This document shows positions 1-8,087 of a stretch of 64,000 nucleotides of DNA, piece after piece. The first letter of the stretch is position 1; each line of letters opens with the position of its first letter. A program made the translations under genes and the position numbers. Source of the DNA: Streptomyces sp. Act143 (GTDB lineage: Bacteria; Actinomycetota; Actinomycetes; Streptomycetales; Streptomycetaceae); assembly GCF_003143935.1 (NCBI RefSeq), contig NZ_QFRX01000001.1:9009356-9073355 (forward strand). Direction: 5' to 3'. Below the pieces are notes generated by a model. It ran no database searches. It worked only from the letters and a program-made list of their open reading frames with translations, and was not told the origin of the DNA.

Positions 1-67
1 GCTAAGCCTTACAGCGCCGATGGTACTGCAGGGGGGACCCTGTGGGAGAGTAGGACGCCGCCGAACT
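1..67 (+). rRNA. rrf: 5S ribosomal RNA, 3' part
   Basis: The first 67 bases match the 3' half of a high-GC actinobacterial 5S rRNA as I remember it, ending in GCCGCCGAACT, so the window opens inside the last gene of an rRNA operon. A strong terminator hairpin follows at once. The 5' part lies outside the window. No protein should be called across this stretch, although an open frame starting at base 20 runs through it. Confidence 0.93.
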
Positions 68-75
68 CCTTTCAT

Positions 76-119
76 AGCTCCGGCTCTTGGGCATACCGCC
101 CGAGAGCCGGAGCTTTTTT
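76..119 (+). terminator. rRNA operon terminator
   Basis: Bases 76-92 pair with 98-114 in a 17-bp stem with a single G-U pair and a 5-nt loop, followed by a run of six T. It sits 9 nt after the 5S end. This is a textbook intrinsic terminator. Confidence 0.95.
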
Positions 120-175
120 GTGTTGAGGTAGGGTCAGGGGGCATCGTTGGTACGTTTCCCACAGGAGGCCCCCGG

Positions 176-784
176 GTGGAGGTCCAGGAGACTCGCGTCC
201 AGACGGATCGAGTCCTCACCATCCCCAACATCCTCAGCATGGCGCGGCTCGTTGGCGTGCCTCTCTTCCTGTGGTTGATCCTCAGGCCCGAGTTCGGAGG
301 CCCCGAGAGCGATGGTTGGGCGCTTCTGGTCCTCGCCTTCAGCGGTGTCAGTGACTACCTGGACGGCAAGCTCGCCCGGCGCTGGAACCAGATCAGCAGT
401 CTTGGCCGGCTTCTGGATCCTGCCGCGGACCGGCTATACATTCTCTCGACTTTGGTCGGACTGACATGGCGCGAGATTCTGCCCATCTGGTTGACCGCTG
501 TACTGCTGGCGCGTGAGCTGGTTCTGCTGGTGATGGTGGGTATCCTCAGGCGCCACGGCTATCCGCCGCCCCAGGTGAACTTCCTTGGCAAGGCCGCCAC
601 GTTCAACCTGATGTACGCCTTCCCCTTGCTTCTGCTCAGTGACGGAAGTGGCTGGCTCCCCTCACTCGCTGCTATTTTCGGATGGGCGTTCGCGGGATGG
701 GGTACAACGCTGTACTGGTGGGCAGGAGTCCTCTACGTGGTTCAAGTCCGCCGCCTGGTTCGTGCGGACGCCATGGCCGATTGA
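176..784 (+). CDS. CDP-alcohol phosphatidyltransferase, probable cardiolipin synthase
   Basis: Integral-membrane phospholipid synthase of 202 aa. The complete CDP-alcohol phosphotransferase signature D-x2-DG-x2-AR-x8-G-x3-D-x3-D is present around bases 352-432 (DYLDGKLAR ... LLDPAAD), giving the metal and CDP sites. Several hydrophobic segments follow. The GTG at 176 was chosen because AGGAGG (163-168) stands 7 nt upstream. The longer open frame to base 20 would run through the 5S gene and its terminator. The position directly before the nucleotidyltransferase fusion gene is like SCO1389 of S. coelicolor, described as a eukaryotic-type cardiolipin synthase. Phosphatidylglycerophosphate synthase (pgsA2 of mycobacteria) is the alternative. 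Confidence 0.85.
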   Translation: MEVQETRVQTDRVLTIPNILSMARLVGVPLFLWLILRPEFGGPESDGWALLVLAFSGVSDYLDGKLARRWNQISSLGRLLDPAADRLYILSTLVGLTWREILPIWLTAVLLARELVLLVMVGILRRHGYPPPQVNFLGKAATFNLMYAFPLLLLSDGSGWLPSLAAIFGWAFAGWGTTLYWWAGVLYVVQVRRLVRADAMAD

Positions 785-898
785 ACTCGCCGATTGGTGC
801 AGTTGTAGGGCGCGATGGCCCGCCGTGGAAAAGTGCGGGACAATCTGGACGGGTGAAGTCGGCTAGACCGTCGTCTCTTGGAGGAGGACGCTTCCGAC

Positions 899-3394
899 AT
901 GAAGGCCGTCGTGATGGCCGGAGGCGAAGGCACGCGCCTTCGCCCCATGACCTCGAGCATGCCCAAGCCGCTCCTACCCGTGGCCAACCGCCCGATCATG
1001 GAGCACGTTCTGCGGCTGCTCAAAAGGCATGGGCTCAACGAGACCGTCGTTACTGTCCAGTTCTTGGCTTCGCTGGTCAAGAACTACTTCGGTGACGGTG
1101 AAGAGCTCGGAATGGAGCTCTCCTATGCCAATGAGGAGAAGCCACTCGGTACCGCCGGAAGCGTCAAGAACGCCGAAGAGGCGTTGAAGGACGATGCCTT
1201 CCTCGTCATCTCCGGCGATGCCCTGACCGACTTCGACCTCACCGAGCTGATCAATTTCCACAAGGAGAAGGGCGCGCTGGTCACCGTCTGCCTGACGCGC
1301 GTTCCCAATCCGCTGGAATTCGGCATCACCATCGTCGACGAAGAGGGGAAGGTGGAGCGGTTCCTCGAGAAGCCCACCTGGGGGCAGGTCTTCTCGGACA
1401 CGGTGAACACCGGTATTTACGTGATGGAGCCGGAGGTCTTCGACTATGTCGAGGCCGATGTGCCCGTCGACTGGTCCGGCGATGTCTTCCCTCAGCTGAT
1501 GAAGGAAGGCAAGCCGATCTACGGCTTTGTGGCCGAGGGGTACTGGGAGGACGTCGGTACTCACGAGAGCTATGTGAAGGCCCAGGCCGACGTCCTGGAG
1601 GGCAAGGTCGACGTCGAGATCGACGGCTTCGAGCTCTCGCCCGGTGTGTGGGTGGCCGAGGGTGCGGAAGTGCATCCGGACGCTGTGCTCCGGGGCCCTC
1701 TCTACATCGGGGACTACGCCAAGGTCGAGGCCGGCGTCGAGATCCGTGAGCACACCGTCGTGGGATCCAACGTCGTCGTGAAGAGCGGGGCGTTCCTGCA
1801 CAAGGCCGTGGTGCACGACAACGTCTATGTCGGGCAGCACAGCAATCTGCGCGGCTGTGTGGTCGGGAAGAACACCGACATCATGCGTGCGGCCCGGATC
1901 GAGGACGGCGCGGTCATCGGCGATGAGTGCCTCATCGGTGAAGAATCGATCGTGCAGGGCAATGTGCGGGTCTATCCGTTCAAGACCATCGAGGCCGGTG
2001 CTTTCGTCAACACCTCGGTGATCTGGGAGTCCCGGGGGCAGGCGCATCTCTTCGGTGCCCGCGGTGTCTCCGGGATTCTGAACGTGGAAATCACGCCCGA
2101 GCTGGCCGTGCGTCTCGCCGGCGCCTACGCGACGACGCTCAAGAAGGGGTCGACGGTCACCACCGCCCGCGACCACTCGCGTGGTGCGCGGGCACTGAAG
2201 CGCGCGGTCATCTCCGCGCTCCAGGCCAGCGCCATCGACGTACGAGATCTGGAAAACGTACCGCTGCCTGTGGCCCGGCAGCAGACCGCGCGGGGCAGTG
2301 CTGGCGGGATCATGATCCGGACCACGCCCGGGGTGCCGGACTCCGTGGACATCATGTTCTTCGACGGGCGCGGCGCCGACCTGTCGCAGGGCAGTCAGCG
2401 CAAGCTCGACCGGGTGTTCGCGCGGCAGGAGTACCGGCGCGCGTTCCCTGGTGAGATCGGGGATCTGCACTTTCCTGCGAGCGTGTTCGACTCCTACACC
2501 GGGTCGTTGCTGCGGAACGTCGATACGACGGGGATCGCCGAGTCGGGGCTGAAGGTCGTCGTCGACGCGTCCAACGGCAGTGCGGGGCTTGTGCTGCCCA
2601 GTCTGCTGGGCAAGCTGGGTGTGGACTCGCTGACCATCAATCCCGGTCTGGACGAGTCGCGGCCCACGGAGACCGCGGATGTGCGTCGGTCGGGGCTGGT
2701 GCGCCTCGGTGAGATCGTGGCGTCGTCGCGGGCCGCGTTCGGGGTGCGGTTCGACCCGGTCGGTGAGCGGTTGTCGCTGGTCGACGAGAAGGGGCGGATC
2801 ATCGAGGACGACCGGGCGCTGCTCGTCATGCTCGACCTGGTGGCCGCGGAGCGGCGCAGTGGGCGGGTGGCGCTGCCGGTGACGACCACGAGGATCGCCG
2901 AGCAGGTGGCGGCGTACCACGGGACGCAGGTGGAGTGGACGACCACGTCGCCGGACGACCTGACGAGGGTGGGGCGCGATGACTCGACGATCTTCGGCGG
3001 TGATGGCAAGGGCGCGTTCATCGTCCCGGAGTTCAGCAGTGTCTTCGACGGTACGGCTGCCTTTGTGCGGCTCATCGGGCTGGTGGCGCGGACGCAGCTC
3101 ACGCTCAGCCAGATCGACGCGCGGATTCCGCGGGCGCATGTGCTGAAGCGGGATCTGGCGACTCCCTGGGCCGTCAAGGGTCTCGTGATGCGGCGGGTCG
3201 TGGAGGCGGCCGGGGATCGCTTTGTCGACACGACCGACGGTGTGCGGGTCGTGGAGACCGACGGACGGTGGGTCATGGTGCTGCCGGATCCCGCCGAGGC
3301 GGTCACCCATCTGTGGGCGGAAGGCCCCGATGACGCCTCCGCCCAGGCGCTGCTGGACGAGTGGGCGGCGGTCGTGGACAGCGCCGGGCGCTGA
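899..3394 (+). CDS. Nucleotidyltransferase / phosphomannomutase-like fusion protein
   Basis: 831 aa with three parts. Residues 1-235 are a sugar-nucleotide pyrophosphorylase with the GEGTRLRPMT loop and the MPKPLLPVANRP substrate segment. About 240-370 is a left-handed beta-helix of hexapeptide repeats. About 385-831 has the alpha-D-phosphohexomutase fold. Family members are annotated as mannose-1-phosphate guanylyltransferases. The mutase part looks degenerate: the TASHNP phosphoserine loop reads RTTPGVP, and the DGDGDR metal loop reads FDPVGER. It may therefore be structural or sensory. ATG 899 follows GGAGGAGG (880-887). An upstream TTG at 878 overlaps that site and is rejected. Confidence 0.85.
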   Translation: MKAVVMAGGEGTRLRPMTSSMPKPLLPVANRPIMEHVLRLLKRHGLNETVVTVQFLASLVKNYFGDGEELGMELSYANEEKPLGTAGSVKNAEEALKDDAFLVISGDALTDFDLTELINFHKEKGALVTVCLTRVPNPLEFGITIVDEEGKVERFLEKPTWGQVFSDTVNTGIYVMEPEVFDYVEADVPVDWSGDVFPQLMKEGKPIYGFVAEGYWEDVGTHESYVKAQADVLEGKVDVEIDGFELSPGVWVAEGAEVHPDAVLRGPLYIGDYAKVEAGVEIREHTVVGSNVVVKSGAFLHKAVVHDNVYVGQHSNLRGCVVGKNTDIMRAARIEDGAVIGDECLIGEESIVQGNVRVYPFKTIEAGAFVNTSVIWESRGQAHLFGARGVSGILNVEITPELAVRLAGAYATTLKKGSTVTTARDHSRGARALKRAVISALQASAIDVRDLENVPLPVARQQTARGSAGGIMIRTTPGVPDSVDIMFFDGRGADLSQGSQRKLDRVFARQEYRRAFPGEIGDLHFPASVFDSYTGSLLRNVDTTGIAESGLKVVVDASNGSAGLVLPSLLGKLGVDSLTINPGLDESRPTETADVRRSGLVRLGEIVASSRAAFGVRFDPVGERLSLVDEKGRIIEDDRALLVMLDLVAAERRSGRVALPVTTTRIAEQVAAYHGTQVEWTTTSPDDLTRVGRDDSTIFGGDGKGAFIVPEFSSVFDGTAAFVRLIGLVARTQLTLSQIDARIPRAHVLKRDLATPWAVKGLVMRRVVEAAGDRFVDTTDGVRVVETDGRWVMVLPDPAEAVTHLWAEGPDDASAQALLDEWAAVVDSAGR

Positions 3395-3410
3395 AAACGG
3401 CAGCACGCGT

Positions 3411-3452
3411 GCGTGCCGGACAAGTGTCCCCAAGGGGGCCTGTCCGGCACGC
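3411..3452 (+). terminator. Hairpin after the nucleotidyltransferase gene
   Basis: GCGTGCCGGACA (3411-3422) pairs perfectly with 3441-3452. The 18-nt loop can form a second small stem (TCCCC/GGGGG). There is no T run, so termination is inferred from position and stem strength only. Confidence 0.5.
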
Positions 3453-3492
3453 CGGTGGGGCCATTCGGAGGTAGTGGTCGCGACGTGCGACG

Positions 3493-4398
3493 ATGTGCGG
3501 CATGCCGCAGCCGCCCCCCGTTCGGAGCACTCCTCCACGCCCCTCGCGTCCGGACGCGTCCATGTCGCTGCTCACCAACGTCATGGACCACAGCCTTGAT
3601 GACGGCTATGCCGAGGCGGCCGTTCGCAAGAAGGCCGCCGGCGAGGGGGGTCTGCCCAAGACGCTGCGGGCGAAGCTCGGCCTGGCTGCCGGGCTGGTGC
3701 TGGCGGCGCTGGTCGTGACCGTCGGAGCGGCGCAGGCGCGCGTCGCGGCGCCCGTGGTCGCCAAGGAGCGCGAGGAGCTGATCGACCGCATCGACCGGGA
3801 GACGGACGCGGCCGACACGCTGGAGGGCACGGTTGACGACCTGCGCGACGAGGTGAGCGCCATGCAGCGCGCCGCGCTCCGGGACAGCGGCGGCAGCGGA
3901 CAGGCGGACCTGGTCGGCATCCTGTCCGGGGCCACGGCGGTGCACGGTCCTGGGGTGAAGCTGGTCGTGGACGACGCCAAGGAGGCCACCACCGGTGGTG
4001 ACGGCGATCCGCGGGAGACCTCAGGGTTCTCGGACACCGGCCGGGTGCGGGACAGGGACATGCAGCGCGTGGTCAACGGGCTCTGGGAATCGGGCGCGGA
4101 GGCCATCTCCATCAACGGGCAGCGGCTGACGGCGCTGTCCGCGATCCGGGCCGCGGGCGACGCGATACTGGTCGACAACAGGCCGCTGGTGCCGCCGTAC
4201 ACGGTGCTCGCGGTGGGGGACGGGCAGCGGCTGAGCACCAGGTTCCAGAACAGCGCCGACGGCCTGTATCTGAACGCCCTGCAGGAGAACTACGGCATCC
4301 GGACGAGCATCTCCGCGGAGGCGGATCTCCGGCTGCCCGCAGCAACGAGTGTGATCGTACGTACAGCACAGCCGAGAACTGAGAAGGGCACATCGTGA
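3493..4398 (+). CDS. DUF881 family membrane-anchored protein
   Basis: 301 aa: a basic proline-rich N-terminus, one transmembrane segment around residues 60-82, a coiled-coil stretch about 90-125 (ERE..IDRIDRETDAADTLEGTV), then the DUF881 domain with the NGLWESGAEAISINGQRL motif. It forms the first gene of a DUF881 / small basic protein / DUF881 trio with overlapping ends. Function is unknown. The conserved location next to envelope and division regulators suggests a cell-envelope role (inference). The start is not certain: ATG 3493 lacks a close ribosome binding site (GGAGG lies at 3467), and ATG 3562 (MSLLTNVMDH) is an alternative. Confidence 0.85.
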   Translation: MCGMPQPPPVRSTPPRPSRPDASMSLLTNVMDHSLDDGYAEAAVRKKAAGEGGLPKTLRAKLGLAAGLVLAALVVTVGAAQARVAAPVVAKEREELIDRIDRETDAADTLEGTVDDLRDEVSAMQRAALRDSGGSGQADLVGILSGATAVHGPGVKLVVDDAKEATTGGDGDPRETSGFSDTGRVRDRDMQRVVNGLWESGAEAISINGQRLTALSAIRAAGDAILVDNRPLVPPYTVLAVGDGQRLSTRFQNSADGLYLNALQENYGIRTSISAEADLRLPAATSVIVRTAQPRTEKGTS

Positions 4399-4727
4399 TC
4401 GCCGTACTGGGCCTCGTCGTGGGAGTCGTGGCCGGCCTGTTGGTCCGGCCTGAGGTTCCGGCGGTCGTCGAGCCTTATCTGCCGATCGCCGTCGTGGCGG
4501 CGCTCGACGCCGTCTTCGGCGGGCTGCGGGCCATGCTCGACGGCATCTTCGACGACAAGGTCTTCGTGGTGTCGTTCCTGTCCAACGTGGTCGTCGCCGC
4601 GCTGATCGTGTTCCTGGGCGACAAGTTGGGCGTGGGCGCGCAGCTGTCCACCGGTGTGGTCGTCGTCCTCGGCATCCGCATCTTCTCGAACGCCGCGGCG
4701 ATCCGTCGGCACGTCTTCCGGGCGTGA
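4395..4727 (+). CDS. sbp: Small basic family protein (DUF1290)
   Basis: 110-aa hydrophobic protein with three predicted membrane segments (residues 1-20, 28-48, 55-75) and a basic tail (RRHVFRA), the hallmark of the small basic protein family. GTG 4395 overlaps the TGA of the preceding DUF881 gene, and its own TGA overlaps the next start, so the three genes are translationally coupled and probably act together in the membrane. Confidence 0.88.
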   Translation: MIAVLGLVVGVVAGLLVRPEVPAVVEPYLPIAVVAALDAVFGGLRAMLDGIFDDKVFVVSFLSNVVVAALIVFLGDKLGVGAQLSTGVVVVLGIRIFSNAAAIRRHVFRA

Positions 4728-5566
4728 GGCCGATGAGCGAACAGGACGGTACGCCGGGGAACAGGCTGCGCAAGGAGCTGCCCGAGGAGGCCCCCGCGGC
4801 GCCCTCGGAAGCGGTGTCTCCGGCCAAGGACGAGGAGCCCGGGCTCACCGGGCGCCAGCGGCTGGTTCAGGGGCTGTGGCCGCCGCGTGTCACGCGGGCC
4901 CAACTGATCGTCGCCGTGCTGCTGTTCGGCCTCGGATTCGGGTTGGCCGTGCAGGTGGCGTCGAACAGCGACGGCGACAGCGCGCTGCGCGGCGCCCGGC
5001 AGGAAGATCTTGTTCGCATTCTCGATGAACTGGATGACCGTACTCAGCGTCTTGAGGACGAGAAGACGGGTCTCGAGAAGCAGCGTGACGAGCTGGAGAA
5101 CAGCTCGGACCAGGCGGAGGAGGCCCGGAAGCAGACGCTGGAGAAGGAGCGGCAACTCGGCATCCTGGCGGGCACGGTGGCCGCGCAGGGTCCCGGGATC
5201 ACCATGACGATCGAGGACACGAAGGGGACGGTCGAGGCGGACATGCTGCTCGACGCGGTCCAGGAGCTGCGCGCGGCCGGTGCCGAGGCGATCCAGGTGA
5301 ACGGCGTGCGAGTGGTCGCCGGCACCTATCTGACCGACTCCGGCAAGAGCGTGAGCGTCGACGGGAACAAGATCAACGCGCCCTATCGTTTCAAGGTCAT
5401 CGGCAAGCCGCAGGACCTCGAACCGGCGCTCAACATTCCTGGAGGCGTGGTGCAGACTCTGGAGAAGGAGCAGGCCACGGTCACCGTAGAGCGGTCGACC
5501 AAGATCGTCGTAGACGCCTTGCGAGCCGTGAAGCAGCCTGACTACGCTCGGTCGTCCTCCCGGTGA
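4724..5566 (+). CDS. DUF881 family protein, second copy
   Basis: 280 aa. An acidic cytoplasmic head (about 50 residues) is followed by one membrane segment (about residues 62-84), a long coiled coil (about 95-150, rich in E/K/Q) and the DUF881 fold with LRAAGAEAIQVNGVRVV. It is paralogous to the gene two places upstream. GTG 4724 overlaps the previous stop. ATG 4733, nine bases later, is an equally acceptable start. Confidence 0.86.
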   Translation: MRPMSEQDGTPGNRLRKELPEEAPAAPSEAVSPAKDEEPGLTGRQRLVQGLWPPRVTRAQLIVAVLLFGLGFGLAVQVASNSDGDSALRGARQEDLVRILDELDDRTQRLEDEKTGLEKQRDELENSSDQAEEARKQTLEKERQLGILAGTVAAQGPGITMTIEDTKGTVEADMLLDAVQELRAAGAEAIQVNGVRVVAGTYLTDSGKSVSVDGNKINAPYRFKVIGKPQDLEPALNIPGGVVQTLEKEQATVTVERSTKIVVDALRAVKQPDYARSSSR

Positions 5567-5756
5567 ACCGCGGGTGCATGAGGGACGTCCGGCCAGGGCA
5601 TGAGGTTGCGGGGGGTCGGCGCACCGATTGGGTGGTGCGTGGTGGAAACTGTCTGGTGGATACGGACGTTGTCAGGATGTCCGGGTCGGCCGGTGTATGC
5701 AATCAGGGTTCGTCCTGCCCCACGGGCGGGTCTGTTTCGGTCAAGGGGAATCGCCC

Positions 5757-6521
5757 GTGAAGTTGTTTGCGAAGTTGTTCGGCAAGAGCGCGCGAGAGGG
5801 CAGCGACAATGCGAACGCGACCGCTCGCCATCGCGCACAGCCAGACGCGGAGGGCCAGCGCCCGCTGTTCCGGGACCAGGTGGGCGGTGACGTTCGCGGA
5901 GGTCAGGGCGCGCCGTCTGTTGACCCTGCGCAGTCCGGCGGCATAGGTTTCGGGCAGCCGTCAACCTCAAGTACGGGTGGAGAGTTTTCCATGTCGGCCC
6001 TGGTGTGTACGAGGTGCGGTAACCGCAACGCGGAGAACAGCCGCTTCTGTTCCAACTGCGGTGCGCCGCTGCGCGGTGGACCCGAGCGTCCGTCGGAGAC
6101 GACCTCCACCATTTCCATCTCCGGTCTCGAGGCCTACGACGCCGAGGCCACCGGGCAGACGCAGATGCCGATGCTCTCCCCGGAGGCGCAGGCGGCCGTG
6201 GACGCGCTGCCGCTGGGTTCCGCGCTCCTGGTCGTGCGCCGCGGGCCGAACTCGGGCAGCCGCTTCCTCCTGGACGGCGACCTGACGACGGCCGGGCGTC
6301 ATCCGCAGAGCGACATCTTCCTCGACGACGTGACGGTGTCGCGTCGGCACGTGGAGTTCCGTCGCCAGCCGGACGGCTCGTTCACCGTGGGTGACGTCGG
6401 CAGCCTCAACGGCACGTACGTGAACCGCGAGCGGATCGACACGGTGCCGCTGCACAACGGGGACGAGGTTCAGATCGGCAAGTACCGGCTGGTCTTCTAC
6501 GCGAGCCAGCGGGGCTACTGA
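5757..6521 (+). CDS. garA: FHA domain protein with zinc ribbon, GarA-like
   Basis: 254 aa. Residues 84-101 form a CX2C-X10-CX2C zinc ribbon. Residues 114-117 read ETTS, the motif that Ser/Thr kinases phosphorylate in mycobacterial GarA and corynebacterial OdhI. The C-terminal FHA domain has GRHPQSD, SRRH and SLNGTYVN. In those relatives the protein switches 2-oxoglutarate metabolism; the role here is inferred. The location directly before the MerR / bifunctional nuclease / MerR genes matches the Rv1827 neighbourhood. GTG 5757 follows AAGGGGAA. The disordered 80-residue N-terminal extension is longer than in GarA, and ATG 5991 is a less likely start. Confidence 0.85.
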   Translation: MKLFAKLFGKSAREGSDNANATARHRAQPDAEGQRPLFRDQVGGDVRGGQGAPSVDPAQSGGIGFGQPSTSSTGGEFSMSALVCTRCGNRNAENSRFCSNCGAPLRGGPERPSETTSTISISGLEAYDAEATGQTQMPMLSPEAQAAVDALPLGSALLVVRRGPNSGSRFLLDGDLTTAGRHPQSDIFLDDVTVSRRHVEFRRQPDGSFTVGDVGSLNGTYVNRERIDTVPLHNGDEVQIGKYRLVFYASQRGY

Positions 6522-6539
6522 CCCCGTCAGGGAAGGTCC

Positions 6540-7277
6540 ATGCTTCAAACACCGAGCGGCGGTGCCGGTCACGGTACCGCCGCCGCGGACAGTGGGCTGA
6601 TGAGCATCGGCTCGGTGCTCAACGTGCTGCGCGACGAATTCCCCGAAGTCACCATCTCCAAGATCCGCTTTCTGGAGTCCGAGGGGCTCATCGAGCCGCA
6701 GCGGACGCCTTCGGGGTACCGCAAGTTCAGCGCGGACGACGTCGAGCGTCTCGGCCATGTGCTGCGGATGCAGCGGGACCACTATCTGCCGCTCAAGGTC
6801 ATCCGGGAGCATCTGGACGCCATGGCGCGCGGTGAGGCCGTGGCGCTGCCGGTGGTGGGGCGGCAACGGGACGGGGAAGCCCTCCAGGAGCCCTGGGAGG
6901 CTCCTACGGCGGCGCGGATCGGCCGGTCCGAGCTGATGGCCGCCGCCGAGATCGGTGAGCGGGAGCTCGCGGAATGGGAGTCGTACGGGCTCATCGCGCC
7001 GCTGCCGGACGGGGCGTACGACGCCGAGGCGGCCACCGTTGCGGCGCTCGTCGTCGAGCTGGGGCGGTTCGGGATCGAGCCGCGGCATCTGCGGGCGATG
7101 AAGGCCGCCGCCGACCGTGAGGCGGGGCTGGTGGACCAGGTGGTGGCTCCGCTGAAGCGCCACCGCAATCCGCAGACCCGGGCGCACGCCGAGGCCCGTA
7201 CGAAGGAACTGGCGGGGCTGACGGTGAAGCTGCACGCTGCCCTGGTGCAGACCGCCCTCGGGGTGCGGCTGCCCTGA
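6540..7277 (+). CDS. ftsR: MerR family regulator, FtsR-like
   Basis: 245 aa. The N-terminal MerR winged helix (about residues 20-90: MSIGSVLNVL..TISKIRFLESEGLI and SGYRKFSADDVERL) is followed by an alpha-helical region without a Cys cluster, so it is not a metal sensor. Orthologues by position are Rv1828 and corynebacterial FtsR, which activates ftsZ; the function is inferred from that synteny. ATG 6540 is preceded by GGGAAGG and lies 18 nt after the FHA gene, probably co-transcribed. Confidence 0.82.
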   Translation: MLQTPSGGAGHGTAAADSGLMSIGSVLNVLRDEFPEVTISKIRFLESEGLIEPQRTPSGYRKFSADDVERLGHVLRMQRDHYLPLKVIREHLDAMARGEAVALPVVGRQRDGEALQEPWEAPTAARIGRSELMAAAEIGERELAEWESYGLIAPLPDGAYDAEAATVAALVVELGRFGIEPRHLRAMKAAADREAGLVDQVVAPLKRHRNPQTRAHAEARTKELAGLTVKLHAALVQTALGVRLP

Positions 7278-7354
7278 GGGGTGCGGACGCCGGATCGGGC
7301 CCCCGTTTCCTGCCCGACTACCCAAACGTCCCGGGCACGGCCTAGGGTTGCTGT

Positions 7355-7828
7355 GTGAACGAGCTCGATGTCGTAGGTGTCCGGGTCGAAATGCCCTCCA
7401 ACCAACCGATCGTGCTCCTGCGTGAAGTGGGAGGCGACCGCTACCTCCCCATCTGGATCGGGCCGGGGGAGGCGACGGCGATCGCTTTCGCCCAGCAGGG
7501 CATGGCCCCCGCACGACCGCTGACCCACGACCTGTTCAAGGACGTGCTGGAGGCCGTCGGCCAGGAGCTCACCGAGGTGCGCATCACGGATCTGCGTGAG
7601 GGTGTCTTCTATGCGGAGCTGGTCTTCGCCAGCGGCGTAGAGGTGAGCGCTCGCCCTTCCGACGCCATAGCGCTGGCCCTGCGTACCGGAACGCCGATCT
7701 ACGGCAGTGACGGTGTGCTCGACGACGCGGGTATCGCGATCCCGGACGAGCAGGAGGACGAGGTGGAGAAGTTCCGCGAGTTCCTCGACCAGATCTCGCC
7801 CGAGGACTTCGGTACCAGCAGCCAGTGA
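7355..7828 (+). CDS. Bifunctional nuclease family protein (DUF151)
   Basis: 157 aa with the DUF151 core: VVGVRVEMPSNQPIVLLRE at the start, LPIWIGPGEATAIAFAQQG and RPSDAIALALRTGTPIY. The family is named after a plant nuclease; in actinobacteria the role is unresolved. GTG 7355 has no clear ribosome binding site, but a TAGGGT -10-like hexamer ends 6 nt upstream (7343-7348), which suggests a leaderless transcript. It stands between two MerR genes, the same order as Rv1828-Rv1830. Confidence 0.87.
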   Translation: MNELDVVGVRVEMPSNQPIVLLREVGGDRYLPIWIGPGEATAIAFAQQGMAPARPLTHDLFKDVLEAVGQELTEVRITDLREGVFYAELVFASGVEVSARPSDAIALALRTGTPIYGSDGVLDDAGIAIPDEQEDEVEKFREFLDQISPEDFGTSSQ

Positions 7829-8001
7829 GACGGGGCCGGCCCGGCGGACCGGCCGTCCGAGACGGGTCGGCTGTGTGCGGTCGTCACGGAAATGCTGGCA
7901 TTTGCCACCGGCGTGTGAGAGCGTCCTACGGCCCGTCTCAAGCGCATTCGGCTAGCCTTTCCCCGCGGTGGGGTACGGGAAACCACTCCTAGGGTGATTA
8001 T

Positions 8002-8057
8002 CACTCGGCGTGCCGAGTGTGGCGATCGTTGACGCACCCCGGGTGACTGCCTACCGT
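8002..8057 (+). promoter_or_regulatory. Promoter and 18-bp palindrome upstream of the second MerR gene
   Basis: TTGACG (8029-8034), a 17-bp spacer and TACCGT (8052-8057) form a good vegetative promoter. A perfect palindrome CACTCGGCGTGCCGAGTG (8002-8019) lies just upstream of the -35 box, a position suited to an activator or autoregulator. Confidence 0.7.
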
Positions 8058-8087
8058 CGAGAAGGCAGGTCAAGGACGGAGGTCGGC

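Noticed and set aside
20..175. N-terminal extension of the cardiolipin synthase-like gene
   Set aside because: It would translate the 5S rRNA end and the rRNA terminator; the GTG at 176 has a proper ribosome binding site.
974..3538. 854-codon open frame on the minus strand
   Set aside because: Shadow of the nucleotidyltransferase gene on the other strand; low-complexity Arg/His/Pro composition and no domains.
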